DNA from: Artemisia argyi
Taxonomy: Eukaryota; Streptophyta; Magnoliopsida; Asterales; Asteraceae
NCBI GenBank assembly: GCA_030686995.1
Contig: CM060708.1
Span: forward strand, 105,749,350-105,813,349
DNA length: 64,000 nucleotides
Direction of reading: 5' to 3'
Shown here piece by piece: positions 10,338-22,681 of this stretch; position 1 is the stretch's first letter, and each line of letters starts with the position of its first letter. The notes under the pieces are model-generated. The model worked only from the letters and a program-made list of their open reading frames with translations. It did no database searches and had not been told where the DNA came from. The translations under genes and the position numbers were made by a program.

Positions 10338-12681
10338 ACCGGTCCTTAACTTAGGCAATCTTAGGAAATCGGTAAATAGTTTAACTTTATGCACTCATGT
10401 CCATGAGTAAATAGCAAGTGAATTGTTTTGTACTCGGATAATCAAACAAGTATTTAGATAAAGCTGAAATTGTTTGAGTAATCAACCATGTAAAGCAAGT
10501 AATGCGTTTAAGTAAAACGAGCATGTATTCTCCCCTAAAGAGTTTGCAAAACAATTTAAAAGAGTAGGGGCTATGACTCACCTTAACTGATGAAACTGTG
10601 ATGAAATGAAATGAACACCAATGAACAATTAGCTGCCGCAACCCAATATGATGGTACCATGAACATGTAATGAGCTGAAAAACAAGGCGCGCACACTAGC
10701 CGCAACCTAATATGAATGATGAACGATCTACTTTAGATCATGAAATGATGTTATGAATGTCCATGCACATGTTTCTATACCACTCTACCCTTTGGAAAAA
10801 CACTTGTGTTATCAAAATATATAATCCAAGAATTTGGAAAAATATTGCTATTAGAAAATAAAATAAGCTAGTTGCAATATATATACTTATATATATATAT
10901 ATCGTATGCTTCCATGTTAGTGTTGAAATACTCGGGTTGTAATCCTTGAAATATCGCCTTGAAATGATGAAAATATACTTGTAATAACTAATACTTCATT
11001 AGTTATAAAGCTTGGTACTTAATATTATTTCTAGCTTATAAAAGTACTTCGTAGTTTTAGTGTCCATTTTTATTAAAAGCTGTCAAATAAAAATGGTTTT
11101 AGCCGATATTCAAACGTGAATATCTTTGTCGTTACTTGTCCGTTTTACATGTTCTTTATATCCACGGTTACGCCTTAGTATGTAGTAATATATTTTGGAA
11201 AGCTCGGCTCCTCCGGGTTACGTCTAAAGTCTCTTTTTGTCCAATGAAAAACGTCCAACAGCAACCAAATTTCCAGAAAATACATTTCGTCAACAATCTT
11301 GCAAAAATCATAACTTCTTCGTTATAAGCTCTTTTTAATCCGTTCTTTCGCCTACGGATTCGTTTTTGAAAGTATTTTCTAAAAATTTTGCCAAAGTTTC
11401 CTTGGTGTTTACTGATTTTCCAGATTTTTACAAAACGGGACAGCATGTCTAAAATAGGTTCCAAATCAAGTTTTCAAGGTTTAAAACTAATTTCTAACAT
11501 CACCAAACCTCTTGTAATCACCACAAAGCTATACTAATCCTACCATACACCTTCTTAGGGTGCCATGGACTCCTAACCAAGTTTTTATAGCAAGGGAATT
11601 CATAAATAAGAAGTTAGGGTTTGTATGTTCCATTTTTGACAAAATAAATGGTGGTATAGCTAGTTGTACATGGTTTTTAGCATGATATTCATGAAATACA
11701 TGTAAATATAAGATGATCCATGAAAAAATAAAGTTGATAACTTACTTGATAAAATGAGATGATTAGATGATGATTATGCTTGTTGTTCTTGTGTTTTTGT
11801 TGCTTGATTCTTGATTAGGCTAGTAAAAGGAACAAGTTTAGTGTTATAACTTATGAAAAATGATCACTTGATCATGAAATGGATGTTGGGTCGTGGTTAT
11901 GGTGAAAGGGATGAAGAGAATGAGTTTTTGATCCAAAAAAATAAAATGTGTAGTGTTTAAAGTGTTTAGGCTAGATATTTTTCTAGGAAATGGCAATTTG
12001 GTAAATATTTAATCAATGTCAAGTAACTTGTGATGGGGAGGGGCGGCACATGCTGAATTTAGGAAGAGGATGTAGAAAATTTGAGTATTATCTAGTCCAC
12101 GGAGTCGGTTTTGGTTCCGTTAATCGCAAACCGTAAACTGTTAAGTCGCGAAACGTAATTCCGGGTATCGTAAAAATATGAAATATGAAATAATGACTAA
12201 ACTTGTCAAAATGAAGTTATAAAAATGTTAAAATTATGTTGGGTACAAATATTGAGTGATCGGGTGATTATTGTTTAGTTTTCACGAAAACCGTCGTAAT
12301 ATTCATACGCGTACGTTATAAATAAAATAAATTTCCAAAATACTGGGTAACTGAATGTTATAACTTTTATGATGTTAAAATGGATATAAAAATATTTCGG
12401 GACCATTGTGGGAATATTTAGATATATTCGTCGTGTATAAACCGGGTGTTAACGTTTACTATAAATACTTATACGTAAAAACGTTAAATGTACTGAATAT
12501 AGTAATTTGAAAATCCTGAGAGTGGTATAACATGAAAATGCTGTTATGATGATATGCAGACTATCCCCAGTCCGTATGCAGTGTACTCAACACTAATGAA
12601 ATGAATTCGCACCTAAACCAATCCGGTTACGCGAATTTGAATACCCGTAAACTAAATTTACGATGAAATGAGTAATGCAAG

Positions 12682-12829
12682 TGAATAGTGAAAACTTTTC
12701 CGAAAATGAATAGTGTTCGGTGAATAGTAAATTTCCCAAAAGTTTCTCAGAATATCAAACTGACCTCGAAAACGATGAATAGTAAAACGATGAATAGTGT
12801 TTTGATGAATAGTGTTTGATGAATAGTGT
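12682..12829 (-). promoter_or_regulatory. ACTATTCA motif cluster, element D 5' LTR
   Basis: Copies of TGAATAGT/ACTATTCA lie in the U3 start of the promoter-bearing LTR. There is one more copy than in the partner LTR. Confidence 0.4.
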
Positions 12830-12883
12830 TTTTTCAAAGTTCGGGAAATGACCTGAAATGACCTGAAATGGTGAGTTGTGACA

Positions 12884-14962
12884 GTTTTGGTCTAGGAAAC
12901 CCTAAAATATAGATATACCCCTTGTTAACCTCCCCCAACCTAGGTAAGTCTTCCACCTCAGTCGTTTTAGTTTTAGAACAGCCCTAGAATATATTTAGAA
13001 TGCCTTAGATCCCATAGAATCCCTTGCCTAAGCCTTGCATGCTAGAACTAGTTAGTTTTCATTTTAAAACCCTAAAATTAGAAAAATACATGCTTATATG
13101 CTAAAATGCCTTATTATGTGCTATAATCTGAATTAGATAGCTTAGATTAGTATATATTAGTTTAAAATAAGTTAGGAAACTTAGTGGTTACATAAAAATA
13201 TAGTTTACTTGAATTTAGGACTAGTTTTGCAATAGTTTACATGCATAGGGGTATTTATCATAAAATCCTGAAACTATAAAGTCTAGGGACTGGTTTTGAC
13301 ATTTCTTAGAGGTTATTAGTGAAAGGACCCTTTTTGAAAAGTTTTAAAACCTAAGGATAATAAGTAAAATAAGTTATAAACTTAAAAGGACTAGTTTTGC
13401 AAATATAGTTAAGTTAAGGGTAAAAAGGGTAAATATAGATAGTTAGTACAGTATAAGGACTATTTCTGCCATTACTTGAAAATATATGAATATAAGGTCT
13501 AATTAGGTAAAAGATAAAATGCTATATGCTTAATTGTTATAAGTTTATAAGTTTAGGGTAGAAAACGTAAATGTATAAACTATAAGGGTATAAAGTAAAA
13601 ATATCATATAAGTATAAAACCTAAATAAAGTTAGAAGCATAAAAAATACTAGGGAGCTTCTTGCGAGGTGTACTATGTGGATATTTCATTTTGACAAGTT
13701 TGTTGGGTTTACGAATTAAAGTGCTCTGACTCCTCAAATGATTATTGCATGTACTTATGAGATATGATGGCCTGAACGGTGATATGATTATAACTAAACC
13801 CTAATAACAACATAACTCAATAATAGGGAGCTTTGTGTGAGGAGTCTTATCTTCTGAATTATGATGGCCCAAACGGTATTATGTTGATAACATAATATAA
13901 TAGTAGGGAGCTTCATGTGTGGAGTCATATACTTCTGAATTACAATGGCCTGAATGGTGTTATGTTATATCTAAAACATCAATCTAAAAACAATAACTTG
14001 AAAAACATCAACATGATAAATAAAGCTTGACATACATCCAAAGCCAACAACACACTAGGAATACATGAGTAAGGTGGTCTAGTTTCCGAGTCACTATTTG
14101 CATCACTTATATTACTCTAAGCCCAGGTGAGTTTTCATAGCCTCATACTTTCTAAAATGCTTTCACTCTAAATGCTTTATAAACCCTGTGAGGGGGATAC
14201 ATGCTAAATGCTTTACTTAAAACCAAATACAAGTTTTTTTCATTCGTTGTTGCACGAGTAAACTAACAGCCACCACTACATAAACAAAATTCATGAATCT
14301 AATCGTTTGGGACGTTTTATCCAAACGAACGTGAATATAGTTGATAGATCTGTTGGAGTTTGACAAATACCATTGTTATTAACACCCCACTAGGTAGTAC
14401 CAATAAGAACTATATTTGAATCCACTCAAGGTATAACTTTGGCAAGTTATCCTTCTATCCTTTCATGTTGAGTCTGCAGCCCAATCGTTAAGGTGTGATT
14501 ATGAGCTTAGTGCAACAAACCCCTGTTTGTAGTATTATACTGATCATGCAATACTGGCAGGAACAACTTTCTTCTACTCTACATGGGTGTAAAACAACGT
14601 AGCCCCATGCTTTACTAAACTTGTATTCACAACTACTTTTCAACCAAAACCTATGACTCTTACTCAAGACCTAGTGTTGACTTTTTAAGCATGTATCTTA
14701 GGTATATAGCCATTACGGAGCTTTGGCAGGAGGTGGCACTGAACTCGGAGGACTTTCAAACCGGTTATCATTCAAACATAACATATCATACTTTGATTCA
14801 CAGGACCTCATCTTAATAAAAATATGATATTTTAATGAATGATAACTTAATTAATAAAAACGTCTATTTACGAGTCATTTTCTATTATTGTATCTATGAT
14901 TCTATGAAGTAATACCCCAAACACTTCATCCGAAGCGATCAGTGAAAAATGGGGGTGTTACA
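12884..14962 (+). repeat. Element C 5' LTR, right part
   Basis: This continues the C LTR after D and matches 19503-21584. It ends GGGGGTGTTACA directly before the primer site. It includes three copies of a TAGGGAGCTT...GAGGAGT...ACGGT(G/A)TTATG module around 13650-13960. Confidence 0.87.
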
Positions 14963-14965
14963 GAT

Positions 14966-14977
14966 TGGTATCAGAGC
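14966..14977 (+). promoter_or_regulatory. Element C primer binding site
   Basis: TGGTATCAGAGC is the initiator tRNA-Met complement, 3 bp after the LTR end. Confidence 0.88.
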
Positions 14978-17900
14978 TTCAGTTGTAGAGAACAAGGTCA
15001 AAACCTAAACTACAACTAATTTTCTTAAACCCGAGAAAGTCCTCAGTGCCACAGCCATTGTCCGTAACAACATAGGCTACAGGTTACTATAGTACTTAAC
15101 TGCTTAACTACTTAACTTCTTAACTGCTTAACTGCTTATTTTCTTAACAGCTTATCTACTTAACTGCTTAATTGCCGCATATTATTTATATTATTATCTA
15201 TGTCTACACCCTACTACTCTACCCCCGTCTCATCTAGTTTACATCCGGAGACTGCTCTACCCTCTCCGAATGTACTAGATTTTCCCTCAAAACTCTATTT
15301 TCTCACTATTTCTTATCCTCCCACTATAACTCCAATACTACCCTCACCGACATTTAATCTCGAAAGATTCTTTATACCCGAAGGATCAATGTTACTTAGG
15401 AGACCCATTCAGACTTTATGATACTTACTTAAGTAGTAAACCTAGAATATTTAAGAAACCACCCTATACCTTAGTACTTCCCTTAGGACACCCTTAGAAC
15501 CCTAGGATAAATTAGGTTTAGGATAGACTAGGTAAACCCTTTACTGACCTTTTATTGGAGATAGAAAAAGGTCATAACAATAGTTAGGTAGTAACCCAAT
15601 AGGATTTATGCCTTAGAAAATAGATAATAACCAACCACTTACCCATTTAGATGTAGGAAGTCCTTATGACCTTAGGTATTAGATAATCTTAGAACACTTT
15701 AGTTGCTTTAGGTTAGAATTCCATCCTAGGATGCGTACTATACATAATGGTACTAACTAGGATGCCTATAGGATAGGTTAGGATATTTTGCCTTATTTAT
15801 AAACCCTTAAGTACTTTTAGGATAGAAACCTTATTAGGATACCTTAGAATACCCTAAACCCTAGGAAAATTACCCACCCTTAGGAAATATAACAAGTTAG
15901 GTACTTGTTATAATAAGTAATACTACTAAAAAGGTATTACTTACAACCCTTAGGAATTTAGATTAGGTAGTTTTGACACCCTAGAACCCAACACCTCATA
16001 AGATAGAAAAATATTCCTTAAGAAGATTGTTCTTGAACTTTAGGTATTATTAGGTTAAACCTAAGATATTACCCTTTGGGTAGTTAGTAAGTGCTGATAA
16101 ATTGGGCTCCGACAAACAAATCCACTCCCTATAAACACCCTTCCCGACAAAAATGCCATTTCCATTTCCATACCCGGCAATCTGCCCAAAACCTCCATCT
16201 TTCCTAATCACATATGGCATAAATAGTGATATTTGTTAAACTTCTAGTTATGAAAAGTTATTTATGACCTTATGCGATTATGATTTCATTCCTTAACTCA
16301 TGATATTGTCTGTCATGAGTTACAACTCCTCCCTAAGCTACCCTTCCTTCGTCTTTGATCCCCATTCCTCCAAAACTTCTTAGTTTCCCCTAGTTAGAGA
16401 GTCTTCCCCTAACTACACCTTTATGCAAGTATATAATAGTATTATATACGAGCATACTTATATTCTTCCCTCTTTACTTCCCACTCCCCTAGATCACTAT
16501 GATTCTCGAAGTAGTTTTCCCTTTTAGAAAACCCTTAGGATCCCCATATTTAGGTTAGAAACAATTTTAGGATGCCCTTAGAAAAACCCAGGATTAGAAA
16601 ATAGGATTAGGAACCTTTGAGGTTAATTAGGTTAGAAACCGAACAAGAACCCCGATAGGTAGAAACTAGGAAAACATCTTTAGGATTTAGGTTAGGATAA
16701 GAACTATACTTGGTATCGAGGATATTAGAATTTGATTAGAAACCTTTAGGATACAATAGGAAACTTAGGATTAACATAGGATTAGATTAGAACATCACCA
16801 ACCTAGAACCCTAAGCCTTTAGCATCTAGTTTAGTAATAGGATAGGAAATAGGAACAAACCCTTTTGAGGATATAGTTTACCCACACTTAGTTTTAGAAG
16901 TGACCTACCCTTATTAGGATTTCCCATAAGACTTTAAGGATTTAGAAACCCCTAGGAATAATATACCTTCAGGATACCCCGAGCCTACCCTAAGTTTATA
17001 GAACTAGGTTTAGAATTTAAGATTACCATAGTTACAACAAGGAATAAGACATTTGAGGATTTTAGATAACATCTTAGGAAATAGACACACCTTAGGTTAC
17101 ACATTAGAATCCCACGAGGAAGATACTATGGATATTACCCTACCCGGTTTTAAGTACTTAGGACATAGGATAGACAACATAGGTCAAAAATATCACCTTT
17201 AGACTTTAGAGCTATCCTTAGAAAACTAGATAATTCCTTAAGAATTGTAATGAGAACCTTAGGGGGAAAACAAACTTCGCGGGAATCTAGTGCATCTAAT
17301 CCTCCTTAGGATACCATCCTTCCAGATATCTTACTCTTTCATCTTTTCTTACTCTACCATTTAATACTACTCTTTCATTATCCCCTACTCCTCCGTACCT
17401 TCCTATTTCATCCCTCGTCTTCCTTCCTTCCTTTTCACTTCTTCACTTCCTCCCATACTTTCGTTTTGTTCCTCCGTCATTTTCTACTCTATTTTTCCTA
17501 CTCTATGCTCTTTCCCTATCTCATCCTACAATGTTCTAGGAGTTAGAACTTGTATTTCTCGTCATATCTAAGTCGGAGTTTTCGTAATCCTCATTATAAC
17601 TAACTTATGATATCATCCCCCTAATCCGGTGTTATCTTGCAAAGCCAGAACTCAGGATGCCATCCGGTAACTAGTAGTTGACAGTAGTACTACAACACTA
17701 GAGACCTGAGTTATTAACATGGCTAATGCTGATAAACTATGTCTAGCCGTTGGGCCCATAACCCACAGGTTTCTGATCTCTAAACCTTTCCTCAAAACAT
17801 TGTAAGTCCAACAATATTTTTCTCAACTTAATGGGTCAATTCCATCAAGTTTCCTAAACTCCTCTTTCCCAAAACACTCCCGTACCACATTTCCTTAAGT

Positions 17901-18213
17901 GTGGTCAACCCTATTCCTTTTCCGCTAATACTATTTAAGGATGATTTATAATCATTTTATTAACATGAATCAGGACGCTTTTTCATTTTAATAAGAAAAT
18001 TATAAATCAATGGACCATGAATTTATAAACTCTTACTTACAAGAATTGGGACGCCTCTACTTGTGAGTAAAAGAATATAAATAAATGATTCTATGTATCT
18101 GGCACATGTACAAATACCTCTTATTCTGTTTGTATAACTCCTATCTTTCTCTTCATATCACTTTCTCTTTCTCAAATTGTCAACTCGTTCTCCTTCTACT
18201 CCTACATTTACCT
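14978..18213 (+). other. Element C interior, no convincing gene
   Basis: This 3.2-kb stretch is dominated by short words such as TTAGGAT, CCTTAGG, ACCCTAGG and TAGGAA with no fixed period. The only noticeable frame is 15200-15421 (73 codons, rich in Ser, Thr and Pro). It sits at the same distance from the primer site as the Ser/Pro-rich frame at 25720 of element B and may be a gag amino-terminal remnant. No capsid, zinc-knuckle or pol motif was found. Confidence 0.6.
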
Positions 18214-18250
18214 AAATCTCGGGACAAGATTTTCTCCAAGGGGGTGAGAC
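18214..18250 (+). promoter_or_regulatory. Element C hairpin and polypurine tract
   Basis: AAATCTCG-GGA-CAAGATTT (18214-18232) forms a 7-of-8 paired stem with the same GGA loop as in A, B and D but a different stem sequence. The purine tract AAGGGGGTGAGAC (18238-18250) follows and abuts the 3' LTR. Confidence 0.7.
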
Positions 18251-21200
18251 TATAACAACCCACAAAACCCCATTACTATCATTCCCATTACAAATACCTA
18301 TAGTAGGTATTTCACAGGTAAAATTTTTGCTTTTTATGTGCATTATTACTTGCATGACTCACTAGACCTGCTCACGTATCCACACAAGCCAAATAACTCA
18401 ACACTCACATCCTATAAACCCCAGGTATGTAAAGCATAAAATCATAACAACACCATAATAAGCAATACCAATCTAAAACACTAAACATAACACAAAACCC
18501 TAATAAACACTGAACTAAAACTTAAGTAGGATTATGTGCTTATCTGAACCTATATGCTTAGTTTAACTAGTTTGAAAGTATCAAAGGCTTAAGTATGAGT
18601 TTCTTTAGGAATATGAGGATATCTTAGAACCCTTAGGTAATTAGTACAACCCTTTAGAACTTAGGAACAAACCCATTAAGTACAAAAACATAATTAGGTC
18701 ATAGATAACTAGAATTTGGTCTAAACCCTCTCAAAACTTCCCCATAGGTCACTACCACTTAGTATAAACCTCTAAGGACTTAGAAATAGTTATTAGACAC
18801 TCATAGGAAACTAATTTAGGCACAAAACCCTAGGATAAATTATAGTCTCTCACTAAACACACTTAAGTCATTTATGTTACAAAACTAGGTCAAACCTTCC
18901 GAAACCTTTCCCATAAGTTACCCACACTAAGAATAAACCCTATAGGACTTAGGGTTAGTCACTATACACTCTTAGGAACTTAGTTTAGGCACTAAACCCT
19001 AGATAAAACCCTAACCTATAACTATACAAAACCAAACCAAAAACTAAACTAAAACTAGTAAAAACCTAAAACTAAGCTACCAACCTAGCACCACTACCCT
19101 TAGAAGCCTACCAAGCAGCTTACCCGCCTACTTGTGACCCTAAGCACCCAACGATACACATCCCAAGTAGCTTACAAGTCACCTTGTAAGCTACTTGCTC
19201 TAAACCGCCTCTAGAGCTTAATATCCACTACAAAACACCCCACACCGCCTCTCCCATTTTACTTAACCTCCTTAGTCACCCCCTAACCGACTTTGACCAC
19301 CTCCTAAAGTTCCTTCGCCACCACTCAAAGTATGCTTAGCCTAAAGGGCAATCGAGCCCTATAAATACCCCATACCACCCTTCATTTCCATCATACACTT
19401 ACACCTCTTTACACCTCAAACTCTCTGGTCCTAAGGGTAGTGGTAGAAGCCTAGTAACCTTAAAAGTCGAATAGGATAGGTCTAGGTGCTAGTCAAGCTT
19501 GGTTTTGGTCTAGGAAACCCTAAAATATGGATATACCCCTCGTTAACCTCCCCCAACCTAGGTAAGTCTTACACCTTATTCATTTTAGTTTTAGAACAGC
19601 CCTAGAATAGATTTAGAATGCCTTAGAACCCATAGAATCCCTTGCCTAAGCCTTGCATGCTAGAACTAGTTAGTTTTCATTTTAAAACCCTAAAATTAGA
19701 AAAATACATGCTTATATGCTAAAATGCCTTATTATGTGCTATAATCTGAATTAGATAGCTTAAATTAGTATATATTAGTTTAACATAAGTTAGGAAACTT
19801 AGTAGTTACATAAAAATATAGTTTACTTGAATTTAGGACTAGTTTTGCAATAGTTTACATGCATAGGGTATATATTGTAAAATCCTGAAACTATATAGTC
19901 TAGGGACTGTTTTTGACATTTCCTAGAAGGTATTAGTGAAAGGACCCTTTTTGCAAAGTTTTAAAACCTTAGGATAATAAGTAAAATAAGTTATAAACTT
20001 AAAAGGACTAGTTTTGCAAATATAGTTAAAGGTAAAAAGGGTAAATATAGATAGTTAGTATAGTATAAGGACTATTTCTGCCATTACTTGAAAATATATG
20101 AGTATAGGGTCTAATTAGGTAAAAGATAAAATGCTATATGCTTAATTGATATATGTTTATAAGTTTAGGGTAGAAAACGTAAATATATAAACTATATGGG
20201 TATAAAATAAAAATATCATATAAGTATAAAACCTAAATAAAGTTAGAAGCATCACACAATACTAGGGAGCTTCATGCGAGGAGTATTATGTGGGTATTTC
20301 GTTTTGACAAGTTTGTTGGGTTTACGAATTAAAGTGCCCTGACTCCTCAAACGATTATTGCATATACTTCTGAGATATGATGGCTTGAACGGTGATATGA
20401 TTATAACTAAACCCTAATAACAACATAAATAAATAATAGGGAGCTTTATGTGAGGTGTATTAACTTATGAATTTTGATGGCCCGAACGGTATTATGTTGA
20501 TAACATAATACAATAGTAGGGAGCTTCATGTGAGGAGTCATATAATTCTGAATTACAATGGCCTGAATGGTGTTATGTTATATCTAAAACATTAATCTAA
20601 AACAATAACTTGAGAAACATAAACATGATAAATAAAGCTTGACATATATCCAAAGCCAACAACACAATAGGAATACGTGAGTAAGGTTGTCTAGTTTCTG
20701 AGTCACTATTTGCTTCACTTAGATTACTCTAAGCCCAGGTGAGTTTTCACAGCCTCATACTTTTTAAAATGCTTTCACTCTAAATGCTTTATAAACCCTG
20801 TGAGGGGGATACATGCTAAATGCTTTACTTAAAACCAAATACAAGTCTTTTTCATTTGTTGTTGCACGAGTAAACTAACAGCCACCACTACATAAACAAA
20901 ATTCATGAATCTAATCGTTTGGGATGTTTTATCCAAACGAACACGAATATAGTTGATAGATCTATAGGAGTTTGACAACTCCCGTTGGTATTAACACCCC
21001 ACTAGGTGGTACCAATAAGTACTATATTTGAATCCACTCAAGGTATAACTTTGGCAAGTTATCCTTCTATCCCCTCATGTTGGGTCTACAGCCCACATGA
21101 CCGGGATCGTTAAGGTGTGATTCATGAGCTTAGTGCAACAAACCCCTGTTTGTAGTATTGTACTGATCATGCAATACTGGCAGGAACAACTTTCTTCTAC

Positions 21201-21584
21201 TCTACATGGGTGGAAAACAACGTAGCCCATGCTTTACTTAACTTGTATTCACAACTACTTTTCAACCAAAACCTATGACTCTCACTCAATACCTAGTGTT
21301 GACTTTTTAAGCATGTATCTTAGGTATATAGCCGTTACGGAGATTTGGCAGGAGGTGGCACTGAACTCGGAGGACTTTCAAACCGATTATCATTCAAACA
21401 TAACATTTCACTCTTTGATTCACAGGACCTCATCTTAATAAAACTCTGATATTTTAATGAATGATAACTTAATTAATAAAAACGTCTATTTTCGAGTCAT
21501 TTTCTATTATTGTATCTGTGATTCTATGATGTAATACCCCAGACACTTAATCCGCAACGATCAGTGAAAAATGGGGGTGTTACA
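18251..21584 (+). repeat. Element C 3' LTR
   Basis: A complete 3,334-bp LTR, TATAACAACC...GTGTTACA. It is uninterrupted and shows the empty site into which D inserted in the partner copy (gcttggttttggtctagg near 19500). A TATA box lies at about 19360. Confidence 0.9.
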
Positions 21585-22502
21585 TAGCGCCTGAAAGGAA
21601 CGCAGCCACTTGCAAAGAGGTGGGTGAGCTCGTATGACCAGGAATATTTAGAGAAGTAAAATACCCAACATGTGTAGAAAATTCAGTTATGGTAAAAAAG
21701 AGTGACGGAAGGTGGCGTATGTGTGTCGAATTCACTGACATCAACAAGGCTTGCACAAAAGATTGCTACCCTCTACCAGAAATCAATTGGAAGATGGAAT
21801 CCTTTTAGGGTTTTGTTTGAAGTGTTTTCTAGATACCTATAAAGGGTATCATCAGATACAAATGGAAGAAGAAGATGAGAAGAATACAACTTTCTATACG
21901 GGGAAGGGTGTCTATTGTTACAAGAAAATGCCCTTCGGCCTAAAGAACGCAGGAGCAACATACTAACGATTGGTAGACAAAGCTTTCAATAAACAGACAG
22001 GAAGGAACTTAGATGCTTATATTGATGATATGGTTATAAAAAGCAGGATGGAGGAAGACTTACTCTCCGACATTCAAGAAACCTTCGATCAATTAAAGGC
22101 AATCAACATTAATCTAAACCCGAAGAAGTGTTCTTTTGGTGTCAAAGAAGGACAATTTCTGGGACATTTGATTACAAAGCAAGGGATCAAAGCTAACCAT
22201 TTGAAGGTCAAAGCCATCACAGATTTACAGATTCCAAAATCCCCGAAGGACGTGCAAAGCCTAAATGAAAAGCTCGCAGCACTTAGTAGATTCCTGTCGA
22301 AGGGTAAAGATCGATCGTTACCATTCTTTAAGATTCTCAAAGGGTGCGTAGATAAAAAGACCTTTTAATGGAGTTTAGAAGCATTAGCTGCTTTTCAAAA
22401 GTTGAAGGATTTCATTGAGATATTACCAACACTTACAACCGCAATCAAAGGCAAAGTGTTATTCATGTACATTGCAACATCCTTCGAAAGCATCAGCGTT
22501 GT
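21585..22502 (+). pseudogene. pol: Tat pol piece 2: reverse transcriptase and start of RNase H
   Basis: The RT palm and thumb are recognisable. Blocks include VKKSDGRWRMCVEFTDINKA, a YKGYHQIQM block, YCYKKMPFGLKNAGATY, and the catalytic AYIDDMVIKS near 22016-22044. A FLGHLITKQGIKA block and LAALSRFLSKG follow, then RNase H beginning (LFMYIATSFESISVVV). Frames in use are 21751-21966 and 21970-22368, then onward to 22502. A stop replaces glutamine in GATYQR at about 21964 (TAA), another lies in KTF-W at about 22366 (TAA), and a short disruption occurs near 21795-21830. Coding resumes at 42746 after insertion B. The gene is dead but recognisable. Confidence 0.88.
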
Positions 22503-22548
22503 TGTCACAACTCACCATTTCAGGTCATTTCCCAAACTTTGGGAAAAT

Positions 22549-22681
22549 ACTATTCATCAAACACTATTCATCATTTTACTATTCATCATTTTCGAGGTCA
22601 ATTTGATATTCTGAGAAACATTTGAGAATTTTACTATTCACTGAACACTATTCATTGCCGGAAAAGTTTTCACTATTCACT
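22549..22681 (+). promoter_or_regulatory. ACTATTCA motif cluster, element B 5' LTR
   Basis: Six copies of ACTATTCA(T/C) in about 130 bp; equivalent clusters lie at 30904-31038, 32583-32620, 38422-38457 and 61056-61111. A U3 regulatory role is inferred from position only. Confidence 0.4.

Larger units (their letters stand above)
4318..12883 (-). mobile_element. Element D: minus-strand large-LTR element nested in C
   Basis: D starts TGTCACACCC and ends GTGACA, flanked by the duplication gtttt (4313-4317 and 12884-12888). The empty site is visible in the other C LTR near 19500. Its LTRs are 3.34 and 3.37 kb. The interior is only 1.86 kb and consists of a leader plus a damaged integrase tail. 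The primer site is at the right and the polypurine tract at the left, so the element reads on the minus strand. The LTRs differ by roughly a dozen substitutions and a few short indels (about 0.4%, counted by eye), a recent insertion. With no gag and no RT, it must have been mobilised in trans. Confidence 0.9.
9515..12883 (-). repeat. Element D 5' LTR (right copy)
   Basis: This 3.37-kb LTR is the upstream copy for this minus-strand element. It has small expansions relative to the left copy: one extra TGATGAATAGTGTTT-like unit, an extra ACCTGAAATG unit near its outer end, and a longer TA run. Confidence 0.9.
3074..21584 (+). mobile_element. Element C: large-LTR, apparently non-coding retrotransposon (LARD-like)
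   Basis: C is bounded by the duplication tagcg (3069-3073 and 21585-21589) and has LTRs of about 3.3 kb. Its 5' LTR is split by element D; without D, C is about 9.9 kb. A tRNA-Met primer site follows the 5' LTR, and a polypurine tract precedes the 3' LTR. The 3.3-kb interior holds no convincing gag or pol, so C fits the description of a large retrotransposon derivative. Both LTR copies begin TATAACAACC and end GTGTTACA, giving TA...CA instead of TG...CA. The first roughly 420 bp of the two LTRs differ at about 16 positions (about 4%), so C is clearly older than D. Confidence 0.85.

Noticed and set aside
14978..18213. Telomere-like repeat array
   Set aside because: Words such as TTAGGAT and CCCTTAGG are not the plant telomere unit TTTAGGG in register and have no regular period.
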